The notes under the pieces: model-generated
What the model saw: the letters and a program-made list of their open reading frames with translations, nothing else
What the model was told of the DNA's origin: nothing
Databases searched by the model: none
From: Rotaria sp. Silwood1
Lineage: Eukaryota; Rotifera; Eurotatoria; Philodinida; Philodinidae
Assembly: GCA_905250075.1 (NCBI GenBank)
Contig: CAJNOP010000959.1
Coordinates: forward strand, 1 to 64,000
Length of the DNA stretch: 64,000 bases
Reading direction: 5' to 3'
Position numbers and translations under genes: made by a program
Shown here: positions 44,707-57,765 of the stretch, piece by piece
How the letters are laid out: every line of letters begins with the position of its first letter
Numbering within the stretch: position 1 is the stretch's first letter

Positions 44707-44979
44707 CAGTCATTCCTTAGGGTCCTCAAATAAATACGCAATAGGTCCGATATTTATTTACAAGGACTTGAAAATCCTTCGTTCTGAGATTCTTCTAAGA
44801 AAATCAAATCTGAGCATTTTTCAGTGTCGAATTTGGACACTGTTCTTTATTTTACAGCTAAGATCATCGTCTAGAGTTCATAGAAACCCTTCTAGCATGT
44901 CTAGACAATGTTTTGCAGTAAATCTTCTCCAAAAACCTGATAATAGCTTAACGTTACACTTTCTATCTCTCCGAGGATG

Positions 44980-45055
44980 AGGGGCATGGGTGTGAGTGTG
45001 TGTATGAGATGTGGATGTCCTTGAAGAGAAGATGCACAGCCATATCTACACACCA
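44980..45055. repeat. TGTGGG-type hairpin locus 18 (diverged)
   Basis: The G arm (ggggcatgggtgtgagtgtg onward, to 45018), loop ccttgaagagaagatg and C arm cacagccatatctacacacc (about 45029-45050) follow the usual order. Confidence 0.6.
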
Positions 45056-47358
45056 ACTTAATTCACCTGAATTATACTTTAAGCGAACCATATCTATGAA
45101 ATACGATTGTTCTCTATAGCCATACTCTCAATTCGAAAACCGAGCGCATTACAATACGTCGAAAATCTTGAACTGATATATATATGTATTCGCTCGAAAA
45201 CATTTTTATGATTTTTTTTCGTTATTATTCCGACGTGTTGTTATGAGTTTATTTTTCTTGTTTGTCTGAGTGGGTCTCGAGAAAATCATCGACAAAGATT
45301 CTAAATGACTCCCTAAGTTCTACACTCACAATCCTTATTAGAATCATCATTGCTTTTGCAGGGATTCGAAACGCTTATTCTTGAAAGCCGTCAAAAAAGT
45401 TCGTGAAATATTACGGTAAATGTTCTAAGAGTAGGCATGAATCGGATTCCTGGTATCCTCATGATATCATACCAAGACTTATAAACTTGGCATTCTGTCG
45501 GAGCATATTACTTTCTTGCTAAGATTTTAGCTTGGTTTGGCTATGAATTTCAATGGGATTCTGCTATGAAGATGATGAGAAGGCCTTGTTAAAACCTTTT
45601 GAATTTATGTTACAGTCTTCTTTGCTACATAAGATTCGATCTAATCTTTGCTGAATTCTGATATTATCGTGTCAATATCCCATGAAAGATCAGGGTTTTG
45701 TCTTCTAAGAATGAGAAATGCTTGTTCTTGAAAATCTACTGATTGTCTCTTGAAAAATTTGAAAAAGAATTTTTTTTTTGCAAGTATACATCCGATTTCT
45801 GGTATTCTGACGAAATCTTGTTAGAATTTTGTAGTTCAGGATTCATCAGGTGCCGGTTTTATTCTTCATTATGCTTCTACTTTTATATAATGAGAACTCT
45901 AAACCAGATTCTCGTATGAGGATTTTGAACATATATTTCTAAAAATCGAATAATATAGTGATGATGAAGAAATCTTTGTATTTTGATGCATTCGCTGATT
46001 TCACTTATAAATAGACGAATAGATAGGTTATGTATCCAAGCTGTGAATATTTTATTTTATTTCATTCTTCTCATTTGATTAGTCGATATTTCTCATCAAG
46101 CATATGATTTGCCAACCTTTTCTTGGTTATGAGTCTAAGACAGTTTTAGGATATACTCAAGGTAACGTTTCTCTACCAGAGAAGCAAATTAAAATATAAA
46201 TGAAAATAATAAAGACACTAAAATTAAAATAAAACACGTGTTTATGAGTTTTCTTTTCTTGTCCGATTTTAGGTGACTGTGTGCATTCAGTTTTCATGAG
46301 TCTTCGTTGCTTTAGAGTACTTCAGTATATCGACTATTCCAAATTTGAAAAAAGGTTATTTTTTAATGACCCAATCGCTTATTTTTTTCTCTTCAGTTTG
46401 ATTTTGTGCATTTTCATATTATTTTCTATTAATTTTCTCATTTCTTTGAATATTTATCTCTTTCACTCATATTGCGTAGTAAACGATTCTTTTTTGTCGC
46501 ATTTTCATTTCTATTTATGGATTAGTTGACATTTTTTTAAGGCATTGATTGCATTGTTTTTCTTATAGTTAGTTAAAAATTAATATAGATGATAGTTTGG
46601 CTACCGAGGGCACGTGGTTGAATATAAGTTTGTTTGAAAATTTTTAGTACTTTCATTGAAATTGGACATACATGTAAAGCGATGGAATGTTTTTTTGTTT
46701 TTCTATTTACGTCAGCAAAGATGATGAAAAAGCGAATAGTTATAGTTAGATATCATAAATAAGTTTCAATTATACGTTTCATAAGGTTCGATCTTATTTT
46801 GATTTAATTTTTGTATATTTCGAACATACGAAGTCGAACAGATTGAAAAGATATATTTTGAAATCTAATATCTAAATATTGGAAAAATACAAAAAGAAAC
46901 ACATTTATAAGTAGTAGAATCATTTTTATCATTATATCTTCACATGTTGCTTTAGCCCCTCTCCCTAGAAGAAAAGTCGATTTTTTGTGAAAACTATGAA
47001 AATTCAGATAAATGCATAAGAAGATAGTATGAAGTCAAATCTTTTAAAAACGACATGACTTTTTATGTGGCACTTCATTTTTGTTTGAAAAAACGTCTGT
47101 CATTTTCTGCTTGAAAAAATATAGTTTCTGAGATAAATTGAAAATCATTTTTGCTTTTTCTTAGTTTATATTTTTTGGATTGGGCATCCCAGCATGTTCG
47201 AAAGAGCTTCATTGTAGCTTATGACTTTTTCTTCGATTTGAAAGAGTATGTCAAGAGACAGGACATGACAGAGTCCTTTATTAAATTGATCTTCGTTATT
47301 ATCAAATAAAGGAGTAGTTTTATGATTAGAACACCATTTTTTTGAGAATGTAAGAATT
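45056..47358. other. Long non-coding stretch
   Basis: AT-rich with no secure exon on either strand. Confidence 0.35.
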
Positions 47359-47413
47359 GGGGTGTGGATGTGGATATGTATGGAAAGAATCAGCCCACAC
47401 TCACACCCATACC
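47359..47413. repeat. TGTGGG-type hairpin locus 19
   Basis: The G arm ggggtgtggatgtggatatg, loop tatggaaagaatcag and C arm cccacactcacacccatacc (47394-47413). Confidence 0.65.
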
Positions 47414-49227
47414 ATGAGCCATGCACACGTCATTTTTATATCATGAATAAAACATGATGAGGATATGTCGAATGGTATTTAAGCAAACTTTCTAGCTGTC
47501 ACAGTTTCGAAGATAATTGATAAAAAATGTGTCAAGAAAAGTAACAGTATTACGTTTGAATAAGATGTTTCACTCAAAACAAGATATTTTTGATTCAAAC
47601 AACAAAAAAAAATGTAGAAACTTCAAGTATGAGTAAATTTTTATAGGATCATAAATTTTTATATTTGATTTTTGGACTGACTTGTTGGTCTAATTTTGCA
47701 AGCGCTAGTCATATAAAAAATGACAAAATAGAAAATAAATGAAAATAAGGATCAAAATTGTAATTTTTGTATGCCGAAAAGCTGTTCACTAATGTTGACT
47801 TTAATTTGAAACAACCCCAAGTTCTATAACTTTAAATAATGATATAGTCTTAAGAGATTCTCAATATAAGGAATAAATATCGCCTATCCATAAGTTAAAT
47901 AATTATTGTTGAAAATTGTAGACTGGGAAACGAACCTTGCTAAGCCCCAAATGAGAGCTAAGAATAGCTTTCTCTATGTAAAAAAGAACGTATTATAACA
48001 ATATATTCTAGAAGCACAATATAATGTGTTAAAAAAAACAAACTTCTAATGAGCATGTGATTTTGCAGATAAAACTATGAAAAACAAAAAGAAAAAAAGA
48101 AAAGCAATAGAGAAATTTCAGTTGTGTAGTCTAACGAAGTTTCTTTTGTCTAGAATGTTCTTTAACATACATTTAACGTACATATAGAAAAAAAATTGAT
48201 AAGAAAACTAATGAAATAGTTTCAACTTCTAATATTTTTTTGTTTTCAATTTAAAAATACATGTAGAACTATGAACTTTTATTCTTTTTCTTGATCTATG
48301 AAGAAAATTGCAAGTTCGTTTGAACTTAGAAAAAATAAATCTGGAAACCTCGGATTTAAATCCGAAAGTTATGTGTACTTCAAAAAGTGAATTAGGCAGA
48401 TGAGCCATCCTAGAATGTGTGGACGTCAAAATTATCCTGGCAAACCTTTTCTATAAACACTTCAATCCTATTGGCTACTGCTCAACTAATAGGATTTGAG
48501 AACGAATATAGATCAGATTTGAACTCTTCACCCTGATTTACCCTCAGAAAGTCGTTTTTCCTATAACTTGATTTCTATTGGTCACTGCTAAACCAATGCG
48601 ATTTCGAAGCAAATGGATTACAGATTCGAGTTCTTCGCCCAAGAAAACCTCGAGGTACCATCTCTGTAATAGGAAGATACAGCTCTATTTATGGATCCAT
48701 TTAGAGCGTGGACACAAACAGAACCAATTTCTGTTTAATAGTCTTTGCTATAGATGAGTTAGTCTTCTTGTTTCTTTATATTTTATATGCCATTTTGTAG
48801 CTCGTGAAATTCTCTATCGAATGGTATATAATAGTTGAAGTTTTATTTGACTATGATAGGAAAAGTTGTTAACGAAAGCGGGGAGGTGTCGATTTGCGCA
48901 TAGGAAAGCATAGGGGAAAATGACTATTTTTGCAATAACTCAGCAACGGCTCGGCCAATCATTCTCATCTTCGAACTCGATCGAGATATTGTTGAGACTA
49001 AACTGTGTAGAAAATTTCATCGTGATCGGACTCTCCTTTCGAAAGTTATCGTGTAAACGGCCGGACATACTGACCGATTCTAGAGTGTACTCACTTTTTG
49101 AGTATACAAAAAAGCAATATAGTAAATAATTGAATATTCTCTCATGAAGTTGCTATAATATCTAATAATATATATAAAGAAAAAGTTCTATTAAAAACAG
49201 GGCACTTCCATGGGAAGTATACCATAA
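47414..49227. other. Non-coding stretch
   Basis: No gene seen. The block at 48885-49090 is less AT-rich and reads like an old repeat (gcaataactcagcaacggct onward), but no second copy is in the window. Confidence 0.35.
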
Positions 49228-49510
49228 AAAACACAAAGATCTCAGAAAATGTTTTGAGATATCAGAGCTTGTAGAGCTTTTTGTGCTGATCATTTTGATA
49301 AAAAAAAATTTTTCTTTTCATCAAAAAATAACGGCGCTAGGGTGAAAATACTGAAAGATGAAAAAGTCGTATCGGTTACTTGTTTTTTGCAGTATTTTGA
49401 CTCTACCAGTGTTATTTGTCAATGAAATAGGGCAAAATTTTATGTCAAAATGATCAGAAAAGAAAGCTCTACAAGCCCTGATGCCTCAAAACATTTTCTG
49501 AAATCTTTGG
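49228..49510. repeat. Imperfect foldback repeat
   Basis: Sequence at 49238-49305 (agatctcagaaaatgttttg and agagcttgtagagctttttg) returns inverted at about 49447-49510 (gaaagctctacaagccctga and caaaacattttctgaaatct). This gives arms of about 65 bp around a 140-bp centre. It is probably a MITE relic. Ends and target duplication are not resolved. Confidence 0.6.
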
Positions 49511-49761
49511 GTTTATATGTCTGGCTATCTATGACTATCCATGTTCAAAAAGTTGATCACCATATAACTCAAAATGGCTACATTCCTGCAAAATGGGACT
49601 TTGTGGATTTTGTAGCGCGGAGTCTGCTCTACAAAATCCTATACACGGCAATTGAAACACGCCGACAAAATAGTGCGTAAAATTCGACAAAACACTAAGA
49701 ACTATGATTATTCCGGAAAAAGAAGATCATTTATGCATATTGCTTTGAAATTCCATTTGTT

Positions 49762-49861
49762 NNNNNNNNNNNNNNNNNNNNNNNNNNNNNNNNNNNNNNN
49801 NNNNNNNNNNNNNNNNNNNNNNNNNNNNNNNNNNNNNNNNNNNNNNNNNNNNNNNNNNNNN
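49762..49861. other. Assembly gap of 100 N
   Basis: Exactly one hundred N characters, the conventional scaffold gap of unknown true size. Sequence on the two sides need not be adjacent in the genome. Confidence 0.98.
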
Positions 49862-51471
49862 GTCAAAATTTTGTAAAATTCTAAAAATTAAATTCTTAAC
49901 TTATTACAAACGAAAAATCTATCTCATTACGTTGTGAATATAAATATTGATGTTGAATATTTCAATCGATTTTCTACTTATACAAAATCAATGATAGCTT
50001 ATTGAAAAATAAAAAATTTAATTATCAAAATAAAATGAAAGAGATTAAGAAAATTCAAATTTGAGTTAGAATTAATTGAAGGAAAACAAAGTATTACAAA
50101 AGTTATTGATTATTTTTTTAATTTTAATATAGAATTTTATAAATTATTAAAAATTTTTCAAAAACATTTTTCGTTTAGCATGTATTTGGAATTTCATGAA
50201 AATGCTTCAAAAATCATGTCTTTAATAACAGATATTCTTAAACAAGAGCAAAGAGAAAGAAGCTATGCCTAGTCAGTCTGATACACTGAAAAAATATAAA
50301 ACGTTTAATTTAGAAGTTGCTTTGCAAAGAAGATTTTTTTGAAGGAAACATTGTTGATGTGAACGTTTTATTAGAATTGCATGTAAATATTAATGAATAA
50401 GGTGATGACTCTATAACAATAACCGCTTTACATAGAGCAGAACAAATATTTTATTTCATTTCTCTCTTAGTTCATATTGATAATCATAAAAAAAGAAAAT
50501 CCAAATAAATTTGAAAATGAATTAAAGATTAATAATTTTGATAGTAATTATTTTTTTGAAAAAGTCGAAGAAAATGATATTTAGAAAATTCTAAAAATTA
50601 ATGAAGCAAAAAGAAAATTAAATCATCCATGTTTTCATTATGTATTAAATGCAATTATAGAGAATTATTAAAAATGTAAAGATATTTAATCAAGTAGATC
50701 TCATAGAAATTATTCAATTGAGAGCAGAATAAATAATGGCAATAGGAAAATAATTCAAGTATTTTAATAATTAAAGAAATTATAACAGTTTAGTAAAATT
50801 AAAAGAAGATTGTTTCATTCCATTTCAAGATGTAACAATCGATAATGAACCTGATGAAAGATTTTGTGATAAATTAGAAAATATTGAAAAGAAATAACTC
50901 TTGAACATGCTTTAAAATTATTTCAAGAAAAAAAAACAAAATTTTATTAGAAATTCAAAAGATTAAAAATGCTTTTTTGACACTATGAAAAGTTATTTCG
51001 AAAGTATTTTGATGAGATTATTAACAAAAAAAGAACTCGAACTAAACCCATAATTAAAGAAACGAAAAAATTTGTTAATAAATCGAATTTTAAAAAAGAA
51101 ACTATCCCAGTTATCATTACTAGACTATCAATTGTATTTTATGACAACCTCATTGTATTCTAATTCTTAGAGTATTAATGCTATTGGATATTGATGGAAA
51201 GACGAATTCACTTCCTTCTAATCATCTTGCTAAGATTTTTATTGGACAAGAAAAATCTTGAGCCTGAGCTCTCTTAGGAGAAAATTTTAGTTTGATTGGT
51301 TATCAAATAACAGTATTTATATTTTCAGACATTCTATCAAGAGAAAAACTATCTCCTACAAATATTAAACAAAATGAAAAAACAAAAATTAATTTTTTTG
51401 AACTGATAAAGTTGATGTATTTCTTTTCACATCAATTTGATGAAATGTATTGTCTAGTAGTTCGAATTAAA
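49862..51471. other. AT-rich, possibly decayed coding DNA
   Basis: Several short frames are rich in Lys, Asn, Ile and Glu (for example CFIPFQDVTIDNEPDERFCD near 50815-50880) but are broken by many stops. It could be an old pseudogene, or chance in DNA this AT-rich. No family is recognised. Confidence 0.25.
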
Positions 51472-51525
51472 AGGGTGGGTGTGGGTATGATTAAATAGAC
51501 TACCAAAACTGACATCCACACCCTC
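51472..51525. repeat. TGTGGG-type hairpin locus 20 (small)
   Basis: The G arm aagggtgggtgtgggtatg (51471-51489), a loop of about 23 bases and C arm gacatccacaccctc (51511-51525). Confidence 0.65.
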
Positions 51526-54500
51526 AACTTGTCAAACTCTATCTACTCATTTATTAAAACAAACCACGAGGAAAAAAATTTGCTTTAATTTCATATTATT
51601 CAGGTCTCGCTAAAAAATTTTATTTTTGCCAAATATTTTATATACATAAACAAAAGTAAAAAACAAATTATTCTAGTGTTAATTATATTTAATGAAGAAG
51701 TATATATATGATAAATAGAAAATTATATCCAAAGACAAAATCTTGATAATTCAATATCGATTCTACTATGAGGAAAACATTTTTGAACTAAACAAAAATA
51801 TTACTTTTTCTTTATGTATTGATTTTTTTTTATTTACATACCAATCGATTTTGATGTTTCTAAATTTTGTGTCCATTGTGAAGCATCAATATGATAAAAG
51901 TATCCTGGTTGAATATTTAGTCGAACTAAAAATAAAATAATAATTTGAATTAATATTATAGACAGTTCTCGAAGTTGTAAATTTTATTATCTTATTAAAC
52001 AAGAAATAATCATCTTCTTCATGTTGAGTTCTTTATTTTTCAAGTAAAATACAATGCTTCATTTTCTTTTTTTATTCGATATCGTAACTGATTCTTATTC
52101 TTGAAAGATATATAAAAAAGAATATTGTATAGATAGTGATAAATGAGAAAAGAAAATCATTTATGGAATGTGCCACATAGTGAAGAAAAAATAATTTATA
52201 GGATAGAACCTTATTGTAATTTACAGAATAGTTTTTGACCAAAAAAACACACTAAACTAGATGATGTGTTTTATTAAAGATCCATAAAAATGGAATGCCT
52301 TTTCGTTTGATTAAAATTGGATGTTTTCTTTTCTTCACTTTTTTACATGTATACAGGTATGAAAGACTAAAAAATCAAACTTTACGAAGATTAAATCAGA
52401 GATTATAGTCAGATATTTATTTGTTTTTATCAAAGACTTATTTTATAGCTACCTCTAATGATAATAAAACTAAAAAAGAGAAGACTTAAAAAGTATGTCA
52501 CTTGTTCAGTAAATAAATTGAACAATGAACGATAATTTAAGAAGGTTTATAAATTCTGTGACCTTAATTCAGATCCAGAAATAAAAGAATAAACTAAAAG
52601 TCTTGTTAGCGCAGTTCATTTTGCCAATAAAATATGGAATTCGAATAAATTCCTTAGCCTCCCTTAAACTAACAGAAGATACTGAAATCAACAATATCTT
52701 GTAGATTTTAGTTGCTTCTCGAGCCAATCAATCGCTACAGTATGAATCTATCTAATTTATTTCTGAATTTCGAACAGAAAATTTTTCTTTTTTTTATTGG
52801 AGAGGATGATGTAGCTGAAAAACTTTGACTTGCCAATTATACTTAGCATTCTCTTTAAGAATATATGTGAGTTCCACAAAACGAGTTATATATAAATTCT
52901 AAAATTGATGAAAATTTATTATAATATTAGAGACGTACAGGAGTAGCTCATTCTAAATAGTAAAGGTTATACATATCTACATAGTTTCTCTTGAAAATAC
53001 ACTTACTAGATGTCCAAGGAAAATCATCTGATTGTCAACGATGCAAAGTTTGTAAATGAGGCATATGAGTACTGAGAATAGATATACGATTCTTTCCAAC
53101 ATAAATCGAGTCATTAGAGCCATAATGACAACTAGGAATACTGAATTCAGCACATTGAACAGAGCTCAATAAAAACTAAAAAGAAAATTAGAAATCCTCT
53201 AGAATTCATTGCCTTGAATAATTTGATACTTGCATTGAAATAGGATGAAACTAGGCGTCTACAAAGCTTGAGCTATTCAATCTCGGTCAGACTCATTTAG
53301 GATCTGACTGAATCCAAGTAAAACTAATGCTAAGTCTAACAAAGTTCAAACCCGACCAAGTTTAAACTGTTTAGTCTAGGTTCAGCTCGATGTAAACCTA
53401 CGATATAACGAATAACGAATATAAAGATGAAAATTATTTAAAACTTTTGTTATTCTTTACATGATGTCGAAGTCTTCATTAGAATACTATGGTTATTTTC
53501 TTATCATTCTTCTTGTTTTTAAATTTTTATATTTTAGAATAATATTTCTTATTATCTTTCCTATTTTTATTTATCAATAAATAAGAATAATAAGGTTTTA
53601 TTTTGTTCTTATTCTTGAAAAAATATACACGATGACCAGTTTTCAATAATCCACGTGTCCAAATTAATTATAAAAAGAAAACTATTTTTTGTTAAATTTC
53701 AAGTAAGACAACAAATGTAATAGATACTTAAGTTGAGCTGGCGTTGAAATGAAATGAGCAAATACTTTTGTACGTACTTCATTTAGGTTCATTGATTATA
53801 CTAACAACTTTCTAAAAAAGATTAATTTCTTTTTGTAAGTTAATTTATTTATATATTTCAAGTAAAAACAATAAAATTATTCTAAAGAATATTTTCTGAA
53901 GACAAAATAAATAAATATAAGTGATACTTTATATAACATAATTATTTGTTTGATTTTTACAAATAGTATTAAATATATTTCATGAAAATAAAAAAAAAAT
54001 ATTTCATTACAGTTGATCTTCGCCCAATACATATGTGTTGGAATGAAGACAGAGATGACTCTTGATAAGATTCTGATAGTTTATTTTATCATAGCTTTCA
54101 AAATGCTTTTCAATGGATAGTCGCAACCTCCGTTTCAGAAATGATATATAAGATCTTTCAATATCATCGTACGATAATATGAATATGAATTGATTCTACT
54201 ATGATTTATCAAAGAACACATTTAGCAACAGCAATCAATTTAAGTCTCAACTTTTGAGTCTCAAAAACACTCCGATTCTATTTTAATATGTGTGTGAGTT
54301 GTAGGCTTAAATGGAAGAAATGCCAAACGTTAGTAAGAGTCATATTCAACTTCGATATCTATATTTTACAATGTATAAGTTAATATATGTGAGATCGCAC
54401 CTGTGGTCAGGAACATTAACGTTAACTTTGAGAATTATAAACGGTATGTTTGAGACCAACAGCATAGAAGAAAATCATAAAGGGTATGTGTGAATTCTAT

Positions 54501-55112
54501 TGTTTCATCCTGAGGACTAAAAATTGATGAAGTTTTTCAGTTCGACATTTGTTAACTTCACGGCAAAGACTTCTGTTTTTTTTTATTGATAGAAAATCTA
54601 TGGAGTACAACGAATTCGATGAAAATAACAATAATCAGTGAGATACGATGAATCGATCTAACCAAAATTTGATATTACTTATTCTATGATCAGCGCGTAT
54701 GAAATAGTTTTGTATTATGTTTGAAGAAAATCATAATCCTAATAATGAAATTCATTTGGTATGAGTTATTATTCTTAAAAAAAAATTAAGAGCCGTTTAT
54801 TAAAATTCATGCTCATGCATACAGTTTTTATACAAGCATGCATTGAACAAATATATTTCGAACAGTTAATATTTATGTGTAAGATGATATTAATCAAGGT
54901 AAAATATACTAATACATATGAATCACATGATATAAGCAAAACCCCAAATTAAGTCTTGTCACATTTCAAAGTTGAATATCACTATCAACATCTTTATAAC
55001 ATTCTATATAATAAAAAAAAACAATGAATATATTTTCTCATGATAAAATACAAGTTTCTCTAAAATCTGTTCGGGAATTTAATTGCATATAAAGTAGATG
55101 TATAAATATATA
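51526..55112. other. Long non-coding stretch with one dispersed repeat copy
   Basis: AT-rich with no secure gene. The segment 52818-52881 matches 8587-8650 (last 22 bases identical) and is the intact-context partner of the repeat cut at hairpin locus 4. Confidence 0.4.
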
Positions 55113-55114
55113 TA

Positions 55115-56368
55115 TCGGGTTGGTGCAAAAGTCTCCGCCGATTTTTTTTCTTTTCAATATTTCATGATTTTATTGAAACAGAATGTCCCTAATCGACAAC
55201 TTATATACCATTATTGTCTATGACATACTCCCATCTTTTAGGCAAATCGAGAATGCCATCTTCAAAGAATTTCTTTGATAAAGACGAAAAGAAACTCTCG
55301 AGGTCCGATTTTAGATGTAGTCGATCATCAAAATGCTTTTTCACCAGGTGATTGCAGAGCGACCAGAACAGATGATAATCAGAAGGTGCCAGATCTGATG
55401 AATATGGTGGATGAGGTAAGACCTCCCACCCTAATTCTTCCAGCTTCTGGCGAGTAACTTTTGAGATATGAGGTTTTGCATTATCGTGAAGCAATCGAAC
55501 TTTTCGTCTTTCTGGACGATTTACTTGTAGTGCAATTTTCAAATTCTCAAGTTGTTTGCAGTAAAGCTTCGAGTCGACCGTGGTATTAGGTGGTAGAAGT
55601 TCCCAGTAGATAATACCTTCGAAATCCCACCAGATCGACAGCATAATTTTTTTCGGATGCAGGTCGTTTTTTGGTTAAGGTTCAGGCAAATCTTCAGGAT
55701 TGACCCATTGACGCTTGCGTGTATGGTTGACATACAGGACCCACTTTTCATCACCAGTGACAATCTGTTGAAGAAACTTGTGTCGGGTGCGTTTTGACAA
55801 AAAAGAATTGCATATGGTGATTCTTTGCTGTATATTGTCCGAGCTTAATTGATGTGGAACCCATGTTTCAAGTTTACTAACTTTTCCAATTTCATGTAAA
55901 TGCCGATCGATGGTGGAGTGATTGCATAGAAGCATAGCTGATAATTCACTGGTAGTTAATCGTGGATTGTCTTCGATCAGGACTTTTAATTGTTCAATAT
56001 CAATTTCCAGAGGACGTCCAGACCTTGGACGATCTTCCAATGACATATCACCTTCCCGAAATCTTTTAAATCAATCTCGACAAGTGCGATCAGCAACAAC
56101 ACCTTCACCAAGTGCAGCACATATATTGTGCACAGCAGCACTTGCATTGTTCCCCAGTTGGAACTCATACAAAATGCAATGTCGAATATGAATAGAAATC
56201 TCTGACATATTTTAATATGGAATGTAAATAAAATCGGACATTTGTTAATATCACATTATAGTACTACACAGGCGGTATCATATGTGCGAAAACCACGCCT
56301 GTATAGTAGCGCTAGATAGCTTTAAAAGACTTTCAAAAAAATCGGCGGAGACTTTTGGACCAACCCGA
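55115..56368 (-). mobile_element. Mariner transposon, 1254 bp, inactive
   Basis: Inverted ends TCGGGTTGGTGCAAAAGTCT (left) and TCGGGTTGGTCCAAAAGTCT (right, inverted) are flanked by TA on both sides (55113-55114 and 56369-56370). Between them lies one transposase gene on the minus strand. Ends and length are those of a full-size mariner with its TA duplication. The two ends differ by one base in the first 20, so the element is fairly young. Confidence 0.93.
55201..56208 (-). pseudogene. Mariner transposase with two in-frame stops
   Basis: The frame runs unbroken in register from ATG at 56208 to the stop at 55201 (335 codons), apart from two nonsense codons. One is TGA in place of the usual Trp in RD-W-FKRF (about 56070); the other is TAA after NPEDLPEP (55675-55677). 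The N-terminal paired helix-turn-helix region is present (RPRSGRP, LTTSELSAML). The catalytic D,D34D triad is visible: Asp in VTGDEKW, Asp in LHDNAKPH, and Asp in LAPSDYHLF, with 34 residues between the last two. The transposase would cut and paste the element at TA sites. With both stops it cannot be active, although only two substitutions separate it from an open frame. Confidence 0.9.
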
Positions 56369-56578
56369 TATTTTTAGTCATAGTATATTAGTTGTACATG
56401 TTGTCGGGCAAGGAATGTCATATAAAACAAATTCATATTTATCTGATAAGTAAGTCATCTGTCATTATTTCACATGGTATCAATCCAGAATTATCTTTCG
56501 AATAGGTGAAAATCAATAAGTATTATTTTTGGAAATAGTCCAGTATAATTCATTAGCATATCATGTTTGATATTATTT

Positions 56579-56732
56579 GGGTGTGGGTGTGGGTGTGGGT
56601 ATGAGGTGTGGGTGTGGGTGTGGGTGTGGAGTGTGGGTGTCGGTGAGGGTGTGGAGTGTGGGTGTCGGTATGGGTGTGGGTGTGTGCACGGGTATGGATC
56701 TTCTTTTCAACAGAACCCACACCTACACCCAT
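56579..56732. repeat. TGTGGG-type hairpin locus 21
   Basis: The G arm (56579-56698), loop tcttcttttcaacaga and a short C arm (about 56714-56732). It starts 210 bp after the mariner and ends 60 bp from the 3' end of the NHL gene. Confidence 0.8.
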
Positions 56733-56793
56733 CACGATTTATTTGAAAGAGAAAGAGAACAAACAAAAATAAAATTAATCATCGTATTGAATT

Positions 56794-57765
56794 TCATATG
56801 ATACTAAATTTTTGTACTCGATGATTTCCGTAATCGACGACATAGAGATTGCCATGTCGATCGAATGATAAACCAGCGGGATCATCGAGTTGATTCGATT
56901 GTGCTCCTTTACCGTTTCCACCAATAATGACATTTCCTTGTGTGGCTCCTTTTGGCCAACGCATGATTCGATGATTGTGCGAATCAGCCACATAGACAGT
57001 ATCCAATTGATCGACAACGACTCCTTGAGGATAATTCAATTGTGTAAGACTATTTCCTTGTCCTTGACCACCGGCTACAACAATGCCTTGTTTTGCACCT
57101 TCTTCCCATTTCATTACACGATTATTTTCCCAATCAGACACATAAACTGAATGATCTCGATCGACAAATACGTAGTGGGGATAGGAGAGTTGATCGAGAC
57201 GATGTCCTTTTCCATTGCCACCTGCAACTACTGTTCCTTGAGTGTCACCAATTTTATATCTTCTCACTTCATGTTTTTCATAGTCAACGACATAGAGAGA
57301 ACTATTGTTGTCCATTGTCAAACCGAAGCAAGAGATATTTGAAATAATTGTTTCTCCACGAGTACCATTTCGACGAGGCCAACGAACTACTCTGTTGTTC
57401 CATCTATCGCTGATGACGAGACTATCGCTCTCTTTGTCGATAATCACATCACATGGACGATTTAATTGATGAGCTCCATTTCCTTCTCCATTTCCACCAG
57501 CAACTACTTTTCCATTCGTTGCACCAGATTTCCATTCCACAATACGATGATTCCAATGATCAGCGATAAAAATCGTTTGATCATCGTCGACGTACAAACC
57601 CCATGGACAATAGAGTTGATTGGTTTCACTACCTCGCCCATTTCCTCCAACTACAGTGATACCATTCTGTGCCCATTTTGCATTCGGATAGATATCAGTG
57701 GAACTTGCACGCATTGGTACTGAAATGAAACAAAAGTATGAAGTAAAAATAAACATCAATGTCAT
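56794..57765 (-). CDS. Secreted NHL-repeat beta-propeller protein (323 aa)
   Basis: The product has six NHL blades, enough for a complete propeller. Each follows G-L/V-x-V-D-x2-x-x-[IV]-Y-V-[AS]-D-x2-N-[HN]-R-[IV], for example GLYVDDDQTIFIADHWNHRI, DVIIDKESDSLVISDRWNNR, VVVDQLDTVYVADSHNHRI and LSFDRHGNLYVVDYGNHRV. The blades are separated by VVAGGNGxGxxxxQL linkers. NHL propellers bind protein, RNA or peptide partners; the extracellular ones have no single known role. The ATG at 57765 gives a hydrophobic N-terminus resembling a signal peptide. However, this same stretch reads TTTTGTTTCATTTCAG on the coding strand, a good splice acceptor, so residues 1-16 may be intron translation and the true first exon may lie upstream (above 57766). 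Blade 3 is the most diverged (YEKHEVRRY). No stops or shifts are present. Confidence 0.82.
   Translation of the reverse strand: MTLMFIFTSYFCFISVPMRASSTDIYPNAKWAQNGITVVGGNGRGSETNQLYCPWGLYVDDDQTIFIADHWNHRIVEWKSGATNGKVVAGGNGEGNGAHQLNRPCDVIIDKESDSLVISDRWNNRVVRWPRRNGTRGETIISNISCFGLTMDNNSSLYVVDYEKHEVRRYKIGDTQGTVVAGGNGKGHRLDQLSYPHYVFVDRDHSVYVSDWENNRVMKWEEGAKQGIVVAGGQGQGNSLTQLNYPQGVVVDQLDTVYVADSHNHRIMRWPKGATQGNVIIGGNGKGAQSNQLDDPAGLSFDRHGNLYVVDYGNHRVQKFSII

Noticed and set aside
44738..44770. Short inverted GGTCC...GGACT motif shared with about 7708-7735
   Set aside because: It is too short to define an element and lacks clear ends or target duplication.
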